In this document: positions 1 through 7,262 of the stretch, piece by piece
Position numbering within the stretch: position 1 is the stretch's first letter
Layout of the letters: the number at the start of each line of letters is the position of its first letter
From: Myxococcota bacterium
Lineage (GTDB): Bacteria > Myxococcota_C > UBA6777
DNA length: 9,410 bases
Reading direction: 5' to 3'
Assembly (NCBI GenBank): GCA_963169055.1
Contig: CAUJFU010000274.1
Coordinates: 1 to 9,410 of the forward strand
Notes under the pieces: generated by a model
What the model was told of the DNA's origin: nothing
Databases searched by the model: none
Seen by the model: the letters and a program-made list of their open reading frames with translations, nothing else
Made by a program: the position numbers and the translations under genes

Positions 1-2
1 TG

Positions 3-113
3 CGTTATCTCGACCGACATCCGAGCCTTGCGCCTATGTTGGCGGTGACCTTGGTCACCTTTGCCTTGTTTGGAGGGGCGGCAGCGGTGTATTTTCTGGT
101 TCGGTTGTTTTAG
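3..113 (+). CDS. C-terminal fragment of a protein ending in a membrane helix (partial)
   Basis: An open frame enters from the left edge and ends at TAG 111-113, giving 36 visible residues. After a polar stretch (RYLDRHPSL), residues from about 13 onward form one hydrophobic segment rich in Ala, Val, Leu and Phe, which ends in VRLF just before the stop. This looks like a single C-terminal transmembrane helix with an Arg near its end, so the protein is probably a membrane protein or tail-anchored. The family cannot be recognised from this much sequence. It converges on xerD, whose stop is 30 bp away, and there is no clear hairpin plus T-run terminator between them. The frame is the only one of the three plus-strand frames here that makes a protein-like hydrophobic segment and stops before xerD, but the call rests on a short stretch. 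Confidence 0.5.
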   Translation, partial: RYLDRHPSLAPMLAVTLVTFALFGGAAAVYFLVRLF

Positions 114-143
114 ACGGATATCTGGCGTTTTTTGATGGGCGGG

Positions 144-1040
144 CTAGGCGCGGGGGTGGCAGCGGTTGTAGACATCGCGTATGCGGGAGCGGTTGATGTG
201 GGTGTAGATCTGTGTGGTGACGATCTCGGTGTGCCCGAGAAGGCTTTGAACAGCCCGTAGATCGGCTCCGTGTTCGAGAAGATGGGTGGCGAAAGAGTGG
301 CGGATCTTGTGGGGGCAGATCGGGCGTTCGATCCCGGCACATCGGGCATAATGGCGGATATTTTTCCAGAAAGCTTGGCGGGTGAGTGCGCCGCCGCGTG
401 TGGTGACAAATAGGTAATCACTTTGGTGGTCTTTGAGCAGTTTGGCGCGTGCGGATTCGAGATAGCGGACGGTGCGTTCTTGGGCGGCTTGACCGATGGG
501 GACAATGCGCTCTTTTCGCCCTTTGCCGAATACGACGATGTATCCGACTTCAAAGTCGATATCGGCGAGGCGTAGCGAGCAAAGTTCGGTGACTCGGACG
601 CCTGTGGCATACAGCAGTTCGAGCATCGCTGCGTCGCGGATCTGTGTGGCCGATGGGGAGGGGCTTGACGAAGGTTGTGCGAGCAATTTTTCCACTTCGT
701 CTTGGGTGAGATAATCGGGAAGCTTTCGGCCATGACGGGGGATCTCGACGGTCGCGCAAGGATTGCGCATCAGGATATCTTCTGCGACGAGGAACTTAAA
801 AAAGCCGCGCAACGAAATCAAAAAACGCGCTTGGCTGCGGGGTTTGATGCCTTCTTCGGTGACGTGCAACAGGTAGTCTAACAGCGTGGTGGGGGTGACT
901 TCTTTGAGATCGCTGATCTGTTGGCCTTGGAGAAAGCGAAAGAATTTACGGATGTCGCGTTGGTAGGAATCGATGCTGTGGGGGGTCAGTCCTTTTTCAA
1001 CGCGGATATAGTGGAGATAAAGTTGAAGAACCTGCTCCAT
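144..1040 (-). CDS. xerD: Tyrosine recombinase XerD/XerC family
   Basis: This is a 298-residue cytoplasmic site-specific recombinase. Xer proteins resolve chromosome dimers at dif during cell division. The N-terminal SAM-like core-binding domain spans about residues 1-90 and the catalytic domain about 105-295. All expected active-site residues are visible: Arg149 (ATGVR), Lys173 (GKGRK), His244 and Arg247 (PHKIRH), His270 (LLGH) and nucleophile Tyr279 (TTQIYTH). The C-terminal motif HGADLR and the HPRA ending resemble XerD more than XerC, though the two are hard to separate without a tree. A small Ser/Pro-rich insertion (about 123-131) lies between the domains. The frame extends upstream to 1133, but I chose the ATG at 1040: GAGGA sits 6 nt before it, and family homology starts there. 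It lies 138 bp downstream of a TPR gene on the same strand. No dif-like site was recognised nearby. Confidence 0.92.
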   Translation of the reverse strand: MEQVLQLYLHYIRVEKGLTPHSIDSYQRDIRKFFRFLQGQQISDLKEVTPTTLLDYLLHVTEEGIKPRSQARFLISLRGFFKFLVAEDILMRNPCATVEIPRHGRKLPDYLTQDEVEKLLAQPSSSPSPSATQIRDAAMLELLYATGVRVTELCSLRLADIDFEVGYIVVFGKGRKERIVPIGQAAQERTVRYLESARAKLLKDHQSDYLFVTTRGGALTRQAFWKNIRHYARCAGIERPICPHKIRHSFATHLLEHGADLRAVQSLLGHTEIVTTQIYTHINRSRIRDVYNRCHPRA

Positions 1041-1178
1041 CGGGTTTCCTCGTTTCTTCTCGGGTTGCTTCTGTGCAGTGGATCGTGTGAAGTCGGCCTC
1101 TTGGGGAAACAGGCCCACCAAGAACACAAGCATTGTGGGGTGTTAGGCTCAGAATGTCAAAGTTTCCGAGCGCGCAGA

Positions 1179-2333
1179 TCAACGCTGAGGGTGTGTGGGA
1201 GGACGGATGGAAGGGGAAAAGTGTTTGTGTTCTCGGTCTGAGCGGGGGCGACTCGTTGGGGCCGAGGAGGGGCTTGAGCGAGGAGCAAAGCAAGACAATA
1301 ACGCCGCATAACGAGGGATCTTTTGGAGGGGAGCGAAGTCGTTGTCTTTGCAGGCCAGTTTGCGATAGGCGGGTTGTTGGAGTAGCGGCTTTAAAAGGGC
1401 GATGGCTTGTTCTAGCCGACCGAGTAGGCTGTAGGTGCAAGCGAGGTTGTAGCGTGCATCCGAAAATTGCGGATCGAGCAGGGCCGCACGAGAAAAGTCT
1501 TGGGCGGCTTCTTGGTAGCGTTTTTGATCGTGGGCGCGGTATCCGCGTGCATGAAAAAGTTGCGCTAGGTGCGTATCAAGCGCCCAAAGATAGCGTTGTG
1601 TGATCCAATGCCCGCCTTGGTGGAGGCCATAATCGATCTCGATCCAACACCACCGTTGATGACAAGAGAGGCGCCGAATATGCGCTTGTTCGGGGGCTGC
1701 GAGTGCAGGAGTGAGCGAGCGGTGATACTCGTTGAACAGAGCCAGCGCGAGGTGTGGAGCCTCGCCTTGTGGAGTGCGGAAAGACACAAAAAGGCGGGTG
1801 GATGGGGGCCAATGAGCGCGCATCAATGGGTGGGTTGTGAGAAGCGCGGTGGGATCGAGTGCAAGCCGCATATCTCGAAGCGGGACGGAGAGCGAAGGCG
1901 GAGAAAGCCACCGCCAGCGCGATGCGCCCTGTTGAGAAGGCCAACGGCGTCTTGCGATCTGTTGGGCGATCGTCCACAGCGCCGCTTCGATGGCTTTGGG
2001 ATCAGAGAGAGTGTGCGTTGCAAACAACGCAAACAGCGGATGTTGTGGGGACAACGTTGCGGGAGGGCGCAATGTCTCTTGATGGCGTTCAAGGAAGGTC
2101 TCGGGCGCTTGGTAGCGGGTGAAGAGAAGGGTCGGTGTTTGTTGATCGCCGCGTAAGAATTCGACTTCGATCCGCTCTGCGGTTTGCGGATTCCAAGCGA
2201 GTATGCGGCGGATATGCACGATCGGCGGGGGATTGCAATGGTGGCCTGCAAGCAACACGCTCCAACCCGCCCACCAGAAAAGGCACGCGAAAACCTTTCT
2301 TTCTGTGCATGGGTTTGTTATCTTGAGGCGCAT
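1179..2333 (-). CDS. Secreted or membrane-anchored protein with C-terminal TPR repeats
   Basis: This is a 384-residue protein without a recognised family for most of its length. From the chosen ATG (2333) it begins with a basic stretch and a hydrophobic segment (about residues 14-30, FACLFWWAGWSVLLAG), consistent with a signal peptide or N-terminal anchor; a Cys at 33 is not in a canonical lipobox. Residues 40-255 are a Trp- and Arg-rich region I cannot assign. Residues 257-325 contain about two TPR units; the second reads ARYNLACTYSLLGRLEQAIALL. It is followed by a DNDFAPLQ...PRYAAL stretch, a common ending of short bacterial TPR domains that mediate protein-protein contacts. The last 35 residues are Ser/Pro/Arg-rich. 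The frame continues to 2432, but that would overlap the divergent lipoprotein gene; the ribosome site before 2333 is weak, so the start is uncertain. It is divergent from a second TPR gene and lies upstream of xerD on the same strand. Confidence 0.75.
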   Translation of the reverse strand: MRLKITNPCTERKVFACLFWWAGWSVLLAGHHCNPPPIVHIRRILAWNPQTAERIEVEFLRGDQQTPTLLFTRYQAPETFLERHQETLRPPATLSPQHPLFALFATHTLSDPKAIEAALWTIAQQIARRRWPSQQGASRWRWLSPPSLSVPLRDMRLALDPTALLTTHPLMRAHWPPSTRLFVSFRTPQGEAPHLALALFNEYHRSLTPALAAPEQAHIRRLSCHQRWCWIEIDYGLHQGGHWITQRYLWALDTHLAQLFHARGYRAHDQKRYQEAAQDFSRAALLDPQFSDARYNLACTYSLLGRLEQAIALLKPLLQQPAYRKLACKDNDFAPLQKIPRYAALLSCFAPRSSPSSAPTSRPRSDREHKHFSPSIRPPTHPQR

Positions 2334-2385
2334 GGGGCTTTGATGTCTCAAGTTCAACGTTTCGTTTGCGAGAAGGCGGCTGTCG

Positions 2386-4422
2386 ATGTTGGACCGCAAC
2401 ACGTTTTCACCATACACCAAACAAATCCGCACACGCCAACTTTTTCGGCGACCACGACGCTTGCTTTCGTGGGCATGGTTTGTGGGCTGCGCTCCAACAC
2501 ACGCACAGCCCTCATCCGCAAGCTGCTTGCTTTCGTGGGCATGGGTGGTGGGTCTTGGGCTGCTGTTGGCGGGATGTCAAACCACGCAGCACAACCTTCA
2601 AGGGTACGAGTCTTTGTGGGGTAGCAAAACCCCCATGCCATCGCCGATTCGTCACGATCCTCCTCGACCTCACAAACCCCATCCCCGCTACCTCGGGAGT
2701 GCGCAAGCTTACACGGCTTATCTGCGCGGGCGACTTTTGGCCCAAGATCAACACCACCACAACGCGATCAAAGCCTTCAAGATCGCGCTCGTCCATGACG
2801 CCAACTCCGCTTTTTTGCACCACACCATCGCCCAACAATACACGCAACTCGGCGAGTGGGTGCAAGCCGTGTTTTGGGCAAGACGAGCCATCGAACAACA
2901 AAAGAATTACGCTCCCGCACATCACCTCTTGGGTCGCATCTATTGGATTCAGCGCAATCAAGCCCTTGCCATCGCCTCTTACAAACAAGCGATCCTGTCC
3001 GAACCCCGTTATCTCGCTGCTTACCTCGATCTCGAACAACTTTTGTCGAAGGCCGACCAAGCCCAACCACGCAAGAGCCTTCTCGAATCCTTGATCCGTC
3101 ACCGTCCTGACGCTCACCAAGGCTATTTTCTCCTCGCCAAGATCCACCAAGCCGCCGGTGATATCGAACGCGCTTTGCAACTCTTCCAAGAAGCCGTCAA
3201 TCGCCAACCTTCGCACGTCGAAGCCCTGTATCACATGGCGCAGATCTACGAAAAGCAAAAGAACACGGATGCTGCGATCCGTTGTTATCTGTTGCTGTTG
3301 GACTACCAACCCGAAGCATGGCAAGCCCGCATGGAACTCGCCGCACGTTGGTTGCTGCGACGTGCGGCTTTTGATGCGCAACGCGCCGCTTACCAACTGC
3401 GCTACGTGATGCGCGAAGCCACACAGATGGAGTCCTACGAGCGGGCTTTTCGGATCGGTGTCACCTTGTACGAAAAACAGCTTTTCGCCGATGCCATCGC
3501 TTGGTTGCGACGGGCCTTGCGCCTTCATCGCCAAGACTTCGTGGGCGGGATGTCTGCACCCCAAGACAAACTTTACCGCGCACACGCCCAAAATATCCGC
3601 TTTTACTTGGGGATGGCATGGCGCGCCGAAGGGCAGCCCCAAAAAGCCCTCCTGACTTTTCGACGCCTTCGCCCCGTCTCGAAAAATATCCGCCTTGAAA
3701 CACAAGCCTATCAAATCGAATTGCTCGCTGAGTTGGGCCGTTATCGCGAATCTCGCGAATCGCTCAAACGCTTCCGACCTCCCAAAAGCTCGATGCGTCG
3801 GTGGATTCGCCTCTCTCAAGCCTTTGCCGAACGCGCCTCCCTCGAAGATCTTGACGCCGAGATCCGCGAGTTCCAAGAACGCATGAAAGAAGCCCCTGCT
3901 CCCGAAGAAGGATTGATGCACCTCAGTTATCTGCTGTTTAAACAAGGCCGCTATGCCCCTTGTGAGCAAGAGCTGAAAAAAATCCTCGCCAAAAATCCCC
4001 GTCACGCTGGAGCTTTGAACTTTCTTGGATACTTGCTTGCTGAACAGGGTATCCGTCTGCCCGAAGCTGAAAAGCTCGTCGCAACGGCACTTCAGATCGA
4101 AGCCGACAATCCTTCTTATCTCGATAGCCTTGGATGGGTTTATGTGCAGATGAGGCAGTGGGCCAAAGCCGAAGAAGCTCTCCACAAAGCCAGCGAGCGC
4201 CTCCCCCGTGATCCTGCTGTCTTGGCGCACCTTGCCACGCTTTATCAACGTACAGGCCGTTGGCAAAAAGCCCTTGGGGCCTTTCGCCGCGCTCGCGCTC
4301 TACGCCCCGAACCTTCGCTCCAACGCAAGATCGAATCCAACATCCAAGCCCTTCGGCGACGACTCCCCAAAGTCGATATCTCCCGATCTTCCCGACGTTC
4401 TCAGCGTCCCTCATCCCCTTGA
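2386..4422 (+). CDS. TPR-repeat lipoprotein, partner gene of the LolB-like protein
   Basis: This 678-residue protein has a lipobox (LLLAGC, Cys64), so it is predicted to be lipidated and attached to a membrane. Residues about 103-340 carry TPR units in series (for example 143-175, 177-209, 246-308), then a helical middle section, and a strong C-terminal set at about 507-645 containing ALNFLGYLLAEQG, YLDSLGWVYVQM and a final unit near 612-640. This C-terminal pattern is widespread in outer-membrane-associated TPR proteins; in pseudomonads a TPR protein of this kind lies beside lolB, as here. Its job is presumably as a scaffold in the envelope. The start at 2386 has GAAGG 9 nt upstream, but it gives an unusually long 63-residue leader with a duplicated segment, so initiation downstream at a TTG or GTG (for example 2461 or 2482) is possible. 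The stop TGA shares its last base with the next ATG, indicating translational coupling. Confidence 0.9.
   Translation: MLDRNTFSPYTKQIRTRQLFRRPRRLLSWAWFVGCAPTHAQPSSASCLLSWAWVVGLGLLLAGCQTTQHNLQGYESLWGSKTPMPSPIRHDPPRPHKPHPRYLGSAQAYTAYLRGRLLAQDQHHHNAIKAFKIALVHDANSAFLHHTIAQQYTQLGEWVQAVFWARRAIEQQKNYAPAHHLLGRIYWIQRNQALAIASYKQAILSEPRYLAAYLDLEQLLSKADQAQPRKSLLESLIRHRPDAHQGYFLLAKIHQAAGDIERALQLFQEAVNRQPSHVEALYHMAQIYEKQKNTDAAIRCYLLLLDYQPEAWQARMELAARWLLRRAAFDAQRAAYQLRYVMREATQMESYERAFRIGVTLYEKQLFADAIAWLRRALRLHRQDFVGGMSAPQDKLYRAHAQNIRFYLGMAWRAEGQPQKALLTFRRLRPVSKNIRLETQAYQIELLAELGRYRESRESLKRFRPPKSSMRRWIRLSQAFAERASLEDLDAEIREFQERMKEAPAPEEGLMHLSYLLFKQGRYAPCEQELKKILAKNPRHAGALNFLGYLLAEQGIRLPEAEKLVATALQIEADNPSYLDSLGWVYVQMRQWAKAEEALHKASERLPRDPAVLAHLATLYQRTGRWQKALGAFRRARALRPEPSLQRKIESNIQALRRRLPKVDISRSSRRSQRPSSP
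2459..2544 (+). repeat. Perfect 20-bp direct repeat inside the lipoprotein leader
   Basis: GCTTGCTTTCGTGGGCATGG occurs at 2459-2478 and again at 2525-2544. The offset is 66 bp, so both copies are read in the same frame and both encode LLSWAW. The copies sit in two hydrophobic stretches of the signal region, one ending FVGC (Cys35) and the other LLLAGC (Cys64). The flanking sequence does not align well beyond the repeat. Confidence 0.95.
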
Positions 4423-5240
4423 TGTCGATCCCTTCCTATCCGATCTGGAGGTTGCCTTTGTTGCGTGTTGTTGTTTTGTGCCTCTCGTTGTTGTTGTTGA
4501 CTGCTTGCCCAAACAAGCACACGATCCATTCGTCGCCGTCCGATGATGCCGCTCGGGAAGCCATGCTTCAGCAGATTCTTTTGCAACGCGCCTCGCTGCT
4601 TTCTCTCGAAGGTAGCGCCAAACTGCGCATCTCCGAATCAGGAAAAAAACGCCGCATCTTCCGCCTTTTTTACATGATGAAACGCCCCAACCAGCTTTAT
4701 CTGGAGATCACGGCTGCGCTTCAACAGCCCGGAGCGATCATCACCAGCGACGGAAAGCGTTTTGCCCTACACAACCTGCTCCAGAAAGAATTCTTACAAG
4801 GCCCTGCCGAACGCCTCCCAAGCCTCCTCGAATCGTACCTGCCCACCACCTTGCCGCTTGATCAACTGATCCTTGCTTTACTCGGTGATCCCCCCATCCT
4901 TCCGGCAAAACAGCGGCGGTGGTCCAAAGAAAAGGGCCTGTGGCTGCTCTCTCTCCAAGGCGATGCACACAAACAAACGCTCTGGATCGACGAACAAGCC
5001 CGACAGATCGTGCGTGTCGTCTTTGATTGGGACAAAAAGCCCGCACTCACGCTCGAATACGACGGCTTTCGTGGGAGCCCTGCTCTCCCTCGAACCGTTG
5101 CTTTTGCCCTGCGTTCGCGTGGATTGAAGGCCGATTGGGTCTTCTTAGAACAAAAACGCAACACACAGCTTCCCGAGAAGAACTTTCAACAAAAAGTCCC
5201 CGCAGATGTCCCTGTTCGTGAGATCGCCGTTGTGCGCTGA
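4422..5240 (+). CDS. LolB-like outer-membrane lipoprotein (DUF4292 type)
   Basis: This 272-residue lipoprotein has a classic signal: MSIPSYPIWR, a hydrophobic core, then LLLTAC with the lipidated Cys at 29 and Pro at +2, so nothing suggests Asp-type inner-membrane retention. The mature part fits the LolB/DUF4292 pattern: LEGSAKLRI (about 62-70), FRLFYMMKRPNQLYLEI (about 80-96), an SDGKRFALHN strand-turn (109-118), EFLQGPAE (123-130), and later strands LWIDEQARQIVRVVFDW and LTLEYDGFRG. LolB-fold proteins bind acyl chains and insert lipoproteins into the outer membrane. The frame is open from 4260, but the ATG at 4422 is clearly the start: it overlaps the upstream TGA as TGATG and begins the signal peptide. 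Pairing with a TPR lipoprotein and the presence of a lolD-type gene 3 kb away support an envelope role. That it is the functional LolB of this organism is inference. Confidence 0.82.
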   Translation: MSIPSYPIWRLPLLRVVVLCLSLLLLTACPNKHTIHSSPSDDAAREAMLQQILLQRASLLSLEGSAKLRISESGKKRRIFRLFYMMKRPNQLYLEITAALQQPGAIITSDGKRFALHNLLQKEFLQGPAERLPSLLESYLPTTLPLDQLILALLGDPPILPAKQRRWSKEKGLWLLSLQGDAHKQTLWIDEQARQIVRVVFDWDKKPALTLEYDGFRGSPALPRTVAFALRSRGLKADWVFLEQKRNTQLPEKNFQQKVPADVPVREIAVVR

Positions 5241-5296
5241 CCCCCCTCTTCTCTCCCACACAAACCACCCCATGCGTTGCAAAGGAAATGGATACG

Positions 5297-6601
5297 ATGC
5301 TTCGGTTCTTTCGTTTGGTCTTTGCTTTGCCTCGGCTCTCTCTTCTGTTCCTTGCCTTGGGCATCTTTGGTGGGGCCGCCTCTCTCGCGTTTGCGAACCC
5401 GCCCACCACACGCCCTTTTTCCCCTCCCTCCGAACGCCCCAGCTTGGGAACTTCGCAGACAGCGCAACAGCGGCGCATCGCAGATGAAAAAGCGCGGCGC
5501 GCCAAAGACCCCTTGGTTCGGCGGATTCAGCAGATCGGTGGTTCTCTGGCGTCTTCGTTGATCCAGCACGGCCTTGACCCCGATAACCCTTGGATGTTGG
5601 CGCACATGCTGTTGGCCTTTGGCAAGGATCTGCGTATGCCCGATGGCAAGCTTGTGATCGAACGCATCGTCGAATCCGCTCTCCAATTTCGTGAAGTCAA
5701 GGGGCAAAAGATCCCGTATTTTCCGAAGGGAGATGACAGCCATCGGATCGAACCCCACCCCTTTATGCACACCAAGATCATGCTCGCTCTCGGTGTGCCG
5801 TGGGATTATCGCTTCAAAGTACACGGTCAAAGCGTCACGCTCGGGCAACTTCATCAGGGACTCGTGCAATCGTTCCCTGCGGCGCTCAACGAGCACCAGA
5901 TCCCGGAGTTTGCGTGGGCCTTTGATGCCATGTATGGCCGATTACCCAACCAAGCTTGGGAGTGGACCAATGCCGAGGGAGAAAAAGTCTCGTTCCTGCC
6001 GTTGTTGCGCAGCGCCTTGTTGCAACTAGAAGCCGATACGCGCTTTTTACGCGAACTCAAAGCCCAAGGCGTCACCGTGATCCAAAAAAAGCGCCAAGGT
6101 GTACACGCCCATGCTTGCGGTGGGATGCACTTTATCCAAGCGATGATCCGATGGTCTGCATTTCCCGGTTTCCAAGGGCGCTTGCAGCCCTATCTCGCCA
6201 ACCAGATCGATCTCGTTTTTTATCGGATGCAAGGCGAAGTTGCGCTTTACCAAGGGATGCTCAAACAATACGCCTCGACCGATTCCAAAGACCCCAACGC
6301 CAACTACTACCGCTTTTTGCTCAATCTCCAACAAATGAAGTTCCTTGGTCATGCGCTTGAAACGTTGATGCTCGCCTATCGATGGGGGGTATGGCGCCCG
6401 ACCACTCCACAACGAAAGGCCACCCGCGAAGGAGTGATCCAGCTACTTAACGCCATCGAAACACTCCAATCTCTCGGCTTTTACAACAACCCCCTCCCGA
6501 TCAAACAAAAGGCCTATCAGTTTTACCTCGATCTGATCGGTGATGCGGGGCACGCCGTCCACGCTCTTCGCCTCATGCCTCACGCCATGTTCGAGCCTTA
6601 A
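5297..6601 (+). CDS. Secreted alpha-helical protein of unknown function
   Basis: I do not recognise this 434-residue protein. It begins with a clear Sec signal peptide: MLRFFRLVFALPR, a long hydrophobic core, and a likely cleavage after AFA (residue 33). A Pro/Ser-rich linker (about 34-55) follows, then a mostly helical domain to the end with many conserved-looking His, Cys and aromatic residues: NPWMLAHMLLAFGKDL (98-111-like region), EPHPFMHTK (152-160), HAHACGGMHF (270-279) and MKFLGHALETLMLAYRWG (347-364). The repeated helix pairs with inward-looking His and aromatics recall alpha/alpha-toroid folds, but that is a weak impression. Two ATGs are in frame, at 5288 and 5297; AAAGGA at 5281-5286 is too close to the first and 10 nt from the second, so I chose 5297. 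The 56-bp gap after the LolB-like gene suggests a shared operon, hence possibly an envelope function. Confidence 0.85.
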   Translation: MLRFFRLVFALPRLSLLFLALGIFGGAASLAFANPPTTRPFSPPSERPSLGTSQTAQQRRIADEKARRAKDPLVRRIQQIGGSLASSLIQHGLDPDNPWMLAHMLLAFGKDLRMPDGKLVIERIVESALQFREVKGQKIPYFPKGDDSHRIEPHPFMHTKIMLALGVPWDYRFKVHGQSVTLGQLHQGLVQSFPAALNEHQIPEFAWAFDAMYGRLPNQAWEWTNAEGEKVSFLPLLRSALLQLEADTRFLRELKAQGVTVIQKKRQGVHAHACGGMHFIQAMIRWSAFPGFQGRLQPYLANQIDLVFYRMQGEVALYQGMLKQYASTDSKDPNANYYRFLLNLQQMKFLGHALETLMLAYRWGVWRPTTPQRKATREGVIQLLNAIETLQSLGFYNNPLPIKQKAYQFYLDLIGDAGHAVHALRLMPHAMFEP

Positions 6602-6626
6602 CCCGAAAACCTACCTTCGGTTAGGT
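6599..6626. terminator. Inverted repeat holding both convergent stop codons; possible weak bidirectional terminator
   Basis: The arm TAACC(C)GAA at 6599-6607 pairs with TTCGGTTA at 6616-6623, eight pairs with one bulged C. The first three bases are the stop of the secreted-protein gene and the last three, read on the other strand, are the stop of the LOG gene. A second, mutually exclusive hairpin is ACCTA-CC-TTCG-G-T-TAGGT at 6609-6626, with a C(TTCG)G loop; on the minus strand it is followed by TTTTC. Neither has a full T-tract, so terminator function is only suggested. Confidence 0.5.
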
Positions 6627-7217
6627 CTGCTCAAGATCCATCAGTTTGAGGATGGAAGAGGCGCCTTGATAAGCGTCAAGGGCTTCGAGGAGGTCGTCAG
6701 GTTGGGAGGCGGAGACGATCAAACCGCGATGATCGGAGTGGACAAAGCCCTCTGCGATCGCGTGATCGATGAATTGCAACAAGGCATCGAAGTATCCTTC
6801 GACATTCAACAGGCCGATGGGCTTTTGATGGATGCCAATCTGCGACCATGTGATCACCTCGAACAGTTCTTCAAAAGTCCCGTATCCGCCCGGCATCGCG
6901 ATGAAAGCGTCCGACATCGTCGCCATCTTGGCCTTGCGCGTGTGCATGGTGTCGACGATGTGCATCTCTTGTGCGCCTTGGTGGACAATCTCTTTGTGAG
7001 CGAGCTTTTCGGGGATCACTCCCACGACATAACCGCCACCTTCGAGTACAGCATCGGCGATCTTCCCCATCAACCCGATGCTTCCGCCGCCATACACCAA
7101 GCGAATGTTTCGTTGCACAAGCAACCTTCCCAAGTGTTGCGCTTCTTTTCCATAGCGAGGGCGTTTCCCTTCGCGTGAACCGCAAAAAACACAGATGCTT
7201 TCAAATCGCTTTTCCAT
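6621..7217 (-). CDS. LOG-family nucleotide 5'-monophosphate phosphoribohydrolase (TIGR00730 type)
   Basis: This 198-residue cytoplasmic Rossmann-fold enzyme belongs to the LOG family, long misannotated as lysine decarboxylase. Family members remove the base from cytokinin riboside monophosphates or related nucleotides such as AMP. Visible signatures are the N-terminal strand [10 protein letters not shown] (8-17), the phosphate loop [11 protein letters not shown] (41-51), the Arg94-Lys95 of MHTRKAKM, and the catalytic motif PGGYGTFEE (109-117). The length matches the bacterial family. The frame runs far upstream (to 7967) antisense to the next gene, but the ATG at 7217 is preceded by AAGGAG 8 nt away and starts the conserved domain. 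It diverges from the SGNH lipoprotein with 45 bp between starts and converges on the secreted-protein gene. Whether its substrate is a cytokinin or a housekeeping nucleotide cannot be read from the sequence. Confidence 0.93.
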   Translation of the reverse strand: MEKRFESICVFCGSREGKRPRYGKEAQHLGRLLVQRNIRLVYGGGSIGLMGKIADAVLEGGGYVVGVIPEKLAHKEIVHQGAQEMHIVDTMHTRKAKMATMSDAFIAMPGGYGTFEELFEVITWSQIGIHQKPIGLLNVEGYFDALLQFIDHAIAEGFVHSDHRGLIVSASQPDDLLEALDAYQGASSILKLMDLEQT

Positions 7218-7262
7218 GCACTGCTCTCCTTTTTGCTCTTCTTTTTCTGGGAGGATCTTACG

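Noticed and set aside
1-1140. A dif site or integrative element next to the Xer recombinase
   Set aside because: No dif-like 28-mer, attachment repeat or phage gene is visible, and the protein looks like the housekeeping Xer type.
1569-2156. Plus-strand open frame of 195 codons
   Set aside because: It is antisense to the TPR gene at 1179-2333, whose C-terminal TPR motifs are clear; the plus frame is Arg-rich and featureless.
2512-4266. Long minus-strand open frame (584 codons) opposite the TPR lipoprotein gene
   Set aside because: Its translation shows no family motif, while the plus strand encodes clear TPRs and a lipobox. Long antisense frames are common where codon third positions are GC-biased.
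5186-5896. Minus-strand open frame of 236 codons
   Set aside because: It is antisense to the LolB-like gene end and the secreted-protein signal peptide and contains no motif.
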